This document shows positions 59,236-64,000 of a DNA stretch of 64,000 nt, piece after piece. The position numbers were made by a program, and so were the translations under genes. The stretch comes from Neisseria chenwenguii. GTDB taxonomy: Bacteria; Pseudomonadota; Gammaproteobacteria; Burkholderiales; Neisseriaceae. The stretch covers positions 1,550,001 to 1,614,000 of the forward strand of contig NZ_CP022278.1 of NCBI RefSeq assembly GCF_002216145.1, written 5' to 3'. The notes beneath the pieces were generated by a model, which was not told the DNA's origin, searched no databases, and was given only the letters and a program-made list of their open reading frames with translations. The number at the start of each line of letters is the position of its first letter. Within the stretch, counting starts at the first letter, position 1.

Positions 59236-61284
59236 ATGAGCGACAACATCCTCCTCAACCTCGGCGACGAGCCGCGTTTCAACGAGATTCAGACCGCCGA
59301 CATCAAGCCTGTAGTGCAGACTGCCATTACCGAAGCGCGCGAAGCGGTTGCCGCGGTCAAAGCCCAAAGCGAGATCACTTGGGCGAACACGGTCGAGCGC
59401 CTGACCGACATTACCGAGCGCGTCGGCCGCATTTGGGGCGTGGTGGCGCATTTGAATTCCGTTGTTAATACGCCCGAACTGCGCGCCGTTTATAACGAGC
59501 TGATGCCCGAAGTTACCGTATTTTTCACCGAAATCGGCCAAGATATTGCGCTTTACGAGCGTTTCAAAACGATTAAGCAGTCCGCCGAATTCGACAAACT
59601 CACGAGCGCGCAGCAGACCAAACTCGCCCACGATTTGCGCGATTTCGTTTTGAGCGGCGCGGAACTGCCGTCTGAAAAACAGGCCGAACTGGCGGCGCTG
59701 CAAACCGAAGGCGCGCAGCTTGGCGCGCAGTTTTCGCAAAACGTGTTGGACGCCACCGATGCGTTTGCGCTCTATTTCGACAGCGCCGACGCGCTCGAGG
59801 GCATTCCCGAAGATTCGCTGGCGATGTTTGCTGCCGCCGCCGAAGCAGAGGGCAAAACCGGCTACAAAGTCGGCTTGCAGATGCCGCATTATCTGGCCGT
59901 GATGCAGTATGCCGACAACCGCGAATTGCGCGAACAGATTTACCGCGCCTACACGACCCGCGCCAGCGAATTGAGCAACGACGGCAAATTCGACAACACC
60001 GCCAATATCACGCGCACGCTGGAAATTTCGCTGCAAGCCGCGCAGTTGCTGGGTTTTGCAAACTATGCCGAATTGTCGTTGTCCACCAAAATGGCCGACA
60101 CGCCCGAGCAGGTTTTGGCCTTTCTGCACAACCTCGCCGCCCGCGCCAAACCGTTTGCCGAAAAAGATTTGGCCGAAGTCAAAGCCTTTGCCGCCGACAA
60201 ACTCGGTCTGGCCGAACCGCAGCCGTGGGATTTGACTTACGCCGGCGAGAAACTGCGCGAAGCCAAATACGCCTTCAGCGAAACCGAAGTGAAAAAATAT
60301 TTCCCCGTCGGCAAAGTGTTGGCAGGATTATTCAGCCAAATCAATAAATTATACGGCGTGAACTTCATCGAAAAAACCGTGCCCGCGTGGCATAAAGACG
60401 TGCGCTATTTCGAGCTCGAAAAAGACAACCGCCTCATCGGCGGCGTTTACATGGATCTGTACGCCCGCAAAGGCAAGCGCGGCGGCGCGTGGATGAACGA
60501 CTACAAAGGCCGCCGCCGTATCCTCAGCGGCGAAAACGCCGGACAGCTTCAAACCCCGACCGCCTACCTCGTCTGCAACTTTACCCCGCCCGTCGCCGGC
60601 CGCGAAGCGCGCCTGAACCACGACGAAATCATCACGCTCTTCCACGAAACCGGCCACAGCCTGCACCACTTGCTCACCCAAGTCGAAGAACTCGGCGTTT
60701 CCGGCATCAACGGCGTCGAATGGGATGCGGTCGAACTGCCCAGCCAGTTTATGGAAAATTTCGTTTGGGAATACGACGTTTTGGCCGGAATGTCGGCGCA
60801 CGAAGAAAGCGGCGGAACGCTGCCGCGTGCGCTGTTCGACAAAATGGTTGCCGCTAAAAACTACCAGCGCGGCATGTTTATGGTGCGCCAGATGGAATTT
60901 GCGCTGTTTGATATGCTGATCCACAGTGAGTGCGACGCAGGCCGTCTGAAGAACTGGCAGCAGGTTTTGGACGATGTGCGCCGCGAAGTCGCTGTCATCC
61001 GCCCGCCCGAATACAACCGCTTCGCCCAAAGTTTCGGCCACATCTTCGCCGGCGGCTACTCAGCAGGCTATTACAGCTACGCCTGGGCGGAAGTCTTGAG
61101 TGCAGACGCCTACGCCGCCTTTGAAGAAAGCAACGACGTCAAAGCCACCGGCCAGAAATTCTGGCAGGAAATCCTCGCCGTCGGCGGCAGCCGCAGCGCC
61201 GCCGAATCATTCAAAGCCTTCCGCGGCCGCGAACCGAGCATAGACGCGCTGCTGCGCCACAGCGGTTTTGACAACGCTGCATAA
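59236..61284 (+). CDS. prlC: Oligopeptidase A (M3 family)
   Basis: A 682-residue cytoplasmic zinc metallopeptidase that degrades signal peptides and other oligopeptides. The active site is FHETGHSLHHLL (HEXXH, about residue 470) with a downstream Glu ligand in the GINGVEWDAVELPSQFMENF region. The remaining M3 signatures YMDLYARKGKRGGAWM and FGHIFAGGYSAGYYSYAWAE are present. GAAGGAACACCG precedes the ATG. DUS copies occur inside at 59667 and 60939. Standard length. Confidence 0.96.
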   Translation: MSDNILLNLGDEPRFNEIQTADIKPVVQTAITEAREAVAAVKAQSEITWANTVERLTDITERVGRIWGVVAHLNSVVNTPELRAVYNELMPEVTVFFTEIGQDIALYERFKTIKQSAEFDKLTSAQQTKLAHDLRDFVLSGAELPSEKQAELAALQTEGAQLGAQFSQNVLDATDAFALYFDSADALEGIPEDSLAMFAAAAEAEGKTGYKVGLQMPHYLAVMQYADNRELREQIYRAYTTRASELSNDGKFDNTANITRTLEISLQAAQLLGFANYAELSLSTKMADTPEQVLAFLHNLAARAKPFAEKDLAEVKAFAADKLGLAEPQPWDLTYAGEKLREAKYAFSETEVKKYFPVGKVLAGLFSQINKLYGVNFIEKTVPAWHKDVRYFELEKDNRLIGGVYMDLYARKGKRGGAWMNDYKGRRRILSGENAGQLQTPTAYLVCNFTPPVAGREARLNHDEIITLFHETGHSLHHLLTQVEELGVSGINGVEWDAVELPSQFMENFVWEYDVLAGMSAHEESGGTLPRALFDKMVAAKNYQRGMFMVRQMEFALFDMLIHSECDAGRLKNWQQVLDDVRREVAVIRPPEYNRFAQSFGHIFAGGYSAGYYSYAWAEVLSADAYAAFEESNDVKATGQKFWQEILAVGGSRSAAESFKAFRGREPSIDALLRHSGFDNAA

Positions 61285-61463
61285 CGGGTTTGCATAGAAA
61301 TAAAGTTTCAACGCAGCAGTTGCTTGGGCGGATTTTGTATCCGTCCAAAGGTCTCCCCCGCTAAAATGATTGAGTGCTTCTGACGTTTGTATTGCCGTGA
61401 TTTATTGAGGCAGAGAAAAATAGAATTCGATGAGGTATTGATTTGGATGGGGGAATATTGAAA

Positions 61464-61494
61464 TAAAAAAGCAGGCTTTCGGCCTGCTTTTTTT
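61464..61494. terminator. Bidirectional terminator
   Basis: AAAAAAGCAGGC-TTTC-GGCCTGCTTTTTTT between the convergent prlC and GlsB-like genes. The stretch 61285-61463 holds nothing else recognised. Confidence 0.88.
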
Positions 61495-61502
61495 ATTGGC
61501 TT

Positions 61503-61754
61503 TTATCGGCGGTTTTTGATGAAGCGGGTGTAAACCGCCAAGATGACGACGGCGGCGACAGTTGAGGCAATCCAGCCTGCGGGCTGGCCAACCTGATACA
61601 AACCGGCTGCTTCGCCGACAAAGCCGGCCAAAGCAGCGCCTGCGATACCTAGAATTGTGGTCATGATGAAGCCGAGATTGTCGTTACCCGGGTGCAGAAA
61701 TTTTGCCAAAACACCGACGATAAAGCCGACGATAACTGTAACTAACCAGCCCAT
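61503..61754 (-). CDS. GlsB/YeaQ/YmgE family stress membrane protein
   Basis: An 83-residue protein with three membrane segments, from MGWLVTVIVGFIVGVLAKFL to the end. The glycine-rich GFIMTTILGIAGAALAGFVG block is typical of the transglycosylase-associated (YeaQ/YmgE/GlsB) family, small inner-membrane proteins induced by stress in several bacteria; the enzyme-like name is historical. AAAGGAACCATC precedes the ATG at 61754. Confidence 0.87.
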   Translation of the reverse strand: MGWLVTVIVGFIVGVLAKFLHPGNDNLGFIMTTILGIAGAALAGFVGEAAGLYQVGQPAGWIASTVAAVVILAVYTRFIKNRR

Positions 61755-61912
61755 GATGGTTCCTTTCGTTGTGATGTGTTGCAAGCCGCCAAGTTTCGGC
61801 GGATGTTGCGGTGGGATTTGTCAAGCTGTTTTATAACGGGTGTTGCGGGCAGCATCATACTGGTTTGGTTGGATTTGATGTGGGGTAATTGCATGAATTT
61901 GCATATCGTTAA

Positions 61913-62074
61913 CATAGTAAACTAAAATAAAAAATCTACTTCGTTGGCTGCGGCCGGGCTCAAAGAGGACGATTCACTAAGGCGCGGCGCTGAAGCGCCA
62001 AGTTCATCTGTCGCGTACTAACTGTACTGTCTGCGCCTTGCCGCTTTATATCTTTCTTATTTTATTTCACTATG
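61913..62074. repeat. Diverged Correia-type element (CREE/NEMIS-like)
   Basis: 162 bp with CATAGTAAACTAAAATAA at one end and its near-complement TTATTTTATTTCACTATG at the other. The interior contains CTCAAAGAGGACGATTCACT, GCTGAAGCGCCAAGTTCATC and AACTGTACTGTCTGCG, which follow the order of the full-length Correia element, although the terminal GGATTAA portion has drifted. Correia elements carry IHF and RNase III sites and promoter-like ends. It lies in the 455-base gap between the GlsB-like gene and rpsI. Confidence 0.75.
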
Positions 62075-62091
62075 TTTTATGAAGAGGCCGT

Positions 62092-62122
62092 CTGAAAAAA
62101 ATGCTGTTTTTCAGATGGCCTC
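62092..62122. terminator. Half-mutated DUS pair
   Basis: AGGCCGTCTGAAAAA and TTTTTCAGATGGCCT form a stem with one G-T mismatch pair; only the left arm is a true DUS. Confidence 0.55.
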
Positions 62123-62166
62123 AAGTATGAGCTTGGTTGAAATTCAAAAGGAAAAGGGAAAAAAAG

Positions 62167-62193
62167 AAAAAGTCCGCCAGTAGCGGACTTTTT
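62167..62193 (-). terminator. rplM-rpsI operon terminator
   Basis: AAAAAGTCCGC-CAGTA-GCGGACTTTTT, 17 bp past the rpsI stop on the minus strand. Confidence 0.88.
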
Positions 62194-62210
62194 GTATCGG
62201 GTAAAACGGA

Positions 62211-62603
62211 TTAGCGTTTTGAGAATTGTTTTGCGCGACGTGCTTTGCGCAGACCCGGTTTTTTACGTTCGACTTCACGGGCATCGCGGGTAACGAAGCC
62301 GGCTTGTGACAGAGCGGGTTTCAATGCTGCGTCAAAGTCGATCAGTGCACGGGTAATGCCGTGACGGATTGCGCCGGATTGGCCGGTTTCGCCGCCGCCG
62401 ACAACATTTACTTTGATGTCGAAAGATTCGGCGTTTTCAGTCAGAACCAGCGGTTGGCGGACGACCATGCGGCTGGTTTCGCGGGCAAAAAATTCGTCAA
62501 CAGGGCGGCCGTTTACGATGATTTGGCCGGTGCCTTTGGTCAGGAATACACGAGCCACTGAACTTTTGCGGCGGCCTGTGCCGTAGTAGTATTTACCGTT
62601 CAT
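62211..62603 (-). CDS. rpsI: 30S ribosomal protein S9
   Basis: A 130-residue ribosomal protein. [16 protein letters not shown] at the start, [19 protein letters not shown] in the middle and the basic tail ending [11 protein letters not shown] are diagnostic; the C-terminal Lys-Arg contacts P-site tRNA. It lies 9 bp downstream of rplM as the second gene of the conserved operon. Confidence 0.98.
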   Translation of the reverse strand: MNGKYYYGTGRRKSSVARVFLTKGTGQIIVNGRPVDEFFARETSRMVVRQPLVLTENAESFDIKVNVVGGGETGQSGAIRHGITRALIDFDAALKPALSQAGFVTRDAREVERKKPGLRKARRAKQFSKR

Positions 62604-62612
62604 GTCGCGTCC

Positions 62613-63044
62613 TTATTTCAATTCTAAAGTTTTAGGCTGTTGCGCAGCATGGCCGTGTTCGGCGCCTGCGTACACTTTCAGCTTTTTGATCATGGCGTAA
62701 CCCAAGGGGCCTTTGGGCAGCATGCCTTTAACGGCTTTTTCCAAAGCGCGGCCGGGGAACCGCTCTTGCATTTCGCGGAAAGTGCGCTCGTAGATACCGC
62801 CGGGGAAGCCGGAGTGGCGGTAGTATTTTTTGCCTTCGAATTTGGTGCCGGTTACACGCAGTTTGTCGGCGTTGATTACGATAATGTAGTCGCCGGTGTC
62901 AACGTGGGGCGTGTATTCGGGTTTGTGTTTGCCACGCAGGCGGTGGGCAACTTCGGCTGCAACGCGACCCAAAACTTTGTCTTGAGCGTCGATGACAAAC
63001 CATTCGCGCTTCACCTCGTGCGGTTTTGCTGAAAAGGTTTTCAT
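62613..63044 (-). CDS. rplM: 50S ribosomal protein L13
   Basis: A 143-residue protein. [40 protein letters not shown] and [20 protein letters not shown] are conserved L13 segments. First gene of the rplM-rpsI operon. In E. coli L13 represses its own operon at the mRNA leader; a comparable site was not identified here. Confidence 0.98.
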   Translation of the reverse strand: MKTFSAKPHEVKREWFVIDAQDKVLGRVAAEVAHRLRGKHKPEYTPHVDTGDYIIVINADKLRVTGTKFEGKKYYRHSGFPGGIYERTFREMQERFPGRALEKAVKGMLPKGPLGYAMIKKLKVYAGAEHGHAAQQPKTLELK

Positions 63045-63154
63045 GGTGGAAATCCAAATAGATATAGAAAGTTGCAGATTTTAAAGGTCGGATTGCTTTT
63101 TGTCAATCGTGTTGATGCCGTCTGAAATGCTTTTATCGGGCGGCGGAAAGTGAA

Positions 63155-63181
63155 AAGCCATACCGGTAAGGGTATGGCTTT
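63155..63181 (-). terminator. Terminator behind 6S RNA
   Basis: AAAGCCATACC-GGTAA-GGGTATGGCTTT, a 10-11 bp stem located just past the 6S RNA 3' end on the minus strand. Confidence 0.75.
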
Positions 63182-63183
63182 AT

Positions 63184-63362
63184 GGGGAATCCCCGCAGAT
63201 GCCGTTTCGACTGAATCCGCTTGAACCTTGCTGACAAGGCGGTCACCTCGGGCAATTTCGGGTTCGTCTCAGAGAGACAATCGCGCCCATTGCAACTCCC
63301 GGCAACCTTAAGCGAACGTATTGGTTCAAAGGAATGTATGCCTTCACGAACACCGCAGGGAA
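63184..63362 (-). ncRNA. ssrS: 6S RNA
   Basis: About 180 nt on the minus strand directly behind zapA, the conserved place for ssrS. The 5' part CCCTGCGGTGTTCG pairs with the 3' part CGGCATCTGCGGGG to make the closing stem, as in E. coli 6S RNA, whose 3' end GGCATCTCGGAGATTCC is similar. The middle has long imperfect arms around a central bubble. 6S RNA binds sigma-70 RNA polymerase and reprograms transcription in stationary phase. Ends are estimated from the stem; no sequence search was run. Confidence 0.8.
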
Positions 63363-63374
63363 AAAGGAAAAATG

Positions 63375-63671
63375 TTAATCTAAGCGGTGTAATACTTTTT
63401 CACACGCATTAGTCATGTCGGTTATTTTACGCTCAAATTCGCCGATTGCCAAATCATCTTTCAGGCTGATTTTGAGTAGATCGTGCACGACATTGAGGGC
63501 GGCCATGACGGCGATGCGGTCGCTGCCGACGACGCGGCCGCTGTCTTTGATGGCTTCGGCTTTTTTGTTTAGTAAATCAACGGCCTGCATCAAGGTGGCT
63601 TTTTCTTCGCTCGGAGTGTTGATGGTCAGGTTGATGTGCAGGATGTCGAGGCTGACTTGTTCGATGCTCAT
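63375..63671 (-). CDS. zapA: Cell division protein ZapA
   Basis: A 98-residue Z-ring-associated protein. The N-terminal beta domain (VSLDILHINLTINTPSEE) and the coiled-coil C-terminus (SDRIAVMAALNVVHDLLKIS, then IGEFERKITDMTNACEKVL) match ZapA. It crosslinks FtsZ filaments. It follows a coiled-coil gene by 9 bp, so the two form an operon; 6S RNA lies immediately downstream. Confidence 0.9.
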   Translation of the reverse strand: MSIEQVSLDILHINLTINTPSEEKATLMQAVDLLNKKAEAIKDSGRVVGSDRIAVMAALNVVHDLLKISLKDDLAIGEFERKITDMTNACEKVLHRLD

Positions 63672-63680
63672 TGTTTGTCC

Positions 63681-64000
63681 TTAGTGCGAATGTTCTTCTT
63701 TGGGCAGGCGCGAGAGCAGGCTGCGCAGATGGTCGGCGCTTTCTTCGAGGGCGCTGCGGTAGCGGTTTTTCTCTTCGGTCAGGGCATCGATTTTGGTTTG
63801 CAGGTCTTCTTTGAGTCTGCCGACTTGAACCAGTAGGGCTTCGCTCAATTCGTTAACGGCGGCTTCGTGTTCGAGCTTTTGGCGTTCCTGTGCCTGAGTG
63901 AGGCGCAGGGTTTCTTCGTTGTGGCTCTGTTTGAGCTTTTCGGCGGCTTCCTGATGCTCGCGCTTGAGGCGCTCGGTTTCGGCTTGGTGCTCGCGCGTTT
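63681..64000 (-). CDS. Coiled-coil protein upstream of zapA (partial)
   Basis: The last 106 codons of a minus-strand gene that continues past the window edge; the stop is TAA at 63681-63683. The visible part is almost wholly a charged alpha-helical coiled coil with REHQAE / REHQEA-type repeats, an IDALTEEKNRYRSALEESAD heptad region and a terminal SRLPKEEHSH. Its operon with zapA suggests a role at the division site, perhaps ZapB-like, but I do not recognise the family from this fragment. Confidence 0.75.
   Translation of the reverse strand, partial: TREHQAETERLKREHQEAAEKLKQSHNEETLRLTQAQERQKLEHEAAVNELSEALLVQVGRLKEDLQTKIDALTEEKNRYRSALEESADHLRSLLSRLPKEEHSH

Overview
The window is chromosomal DNA from a Neisseria species. 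The 10-mer GCCGTCTGAA (the neisserial DNA uptake sequence, DUS) occurs throughout on both strands, often as inverted pairs behind genes. The gene set is typically neisserial: a PorB-type porin, RmpM, ComE, ComP, and a cysB-fnr-hemN block. Most DUS carry an AG prefix (AGGCCGTCTGAA) and a minority the AT prefix usual in meningococcus and gonococcus. Together with the large YadA-like adhesin and the sparse Correia-type repeats, this suggests a commensal species; the exact species cannot be named from the sequence alone.

Layout. 1-7.4 kb: tail of argJ, an S49 peptidase, a YkgB-like membrane protein, a frameshifted amidase-like lipoprotein, a LysR regulator divergent from a doxX-nitroreductase pair, ffh and a CcsA-like membrane protein. 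7.4-13.9 kb: a decayed IS481-like element, then a complete rRNA operon (16S, tRNA-Ile, tRNA-Ala, 23S, 5S) with promoter, boxA sites, processing stems and terminator. 14.3-15.3 kb: comE and comP, the periplasmic DNA-binding protein and the DUS-receptor pilin. 15.5-18.4 kb: tyrS, then an AT-rich decayed stretch with a RAYT transposase relic and two small unknown ORFs. 18.5-23.5 kb: ychF, an EamA protein, fhs, a hicAB toxin-antitoxin pair and orn. 24-34.9 kb: porin, parE, rppH, a polyamine-binding lipoprotein, etfD, yebC, an alanine/glycine symporter and a TrhA/hemolysin III protein. 35.2-45 kb: two tRNAs, a DnaQ-Cho fusion protein, an orphan zinc-binding lipoprotein-type SBP (ZnuA-like), rmpM, cysB, fnr, hemN, a DUF1289 protein and ubiB. 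45.4-53.9 kb: one huge trimeric autotransporter adhesin carrying a single-base frameshift. 54.1-64 kb: uvrD, a higBA-type toxin-antitoxin pair, an MscS channel, a GT-A-like protein, prlC, a GlsB-like membrane protein, rplM-rpsI, 6S RNA, zapA and part of a coiled-coil gene.

How it works together. The window links natural transformation genes (comE, comP) to an rRNA locus, and DUS are placed not only in terminators but also inside coding regions, notably nine in the adhesin stalk. Regulatory sites readable in the DNA include an FNR box between fnr and hemN, a Zur-like box before znuA, palindromic operators before hicA and higB, and a palindrome inside a strong promoter before etfD. Several genes are broken by single-base indels (lipoprotein, IS transposase, adhesin, a small AT-rich ORF); some may be assembly errors. 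I found no CRISPR array, prophage or complete novel operon. The best candidates for under-described biology are the DnaQ-Cho fusion with an apparently dead GIY-YIG domain, the DUS-laden adhesin, and the nested small repeats.
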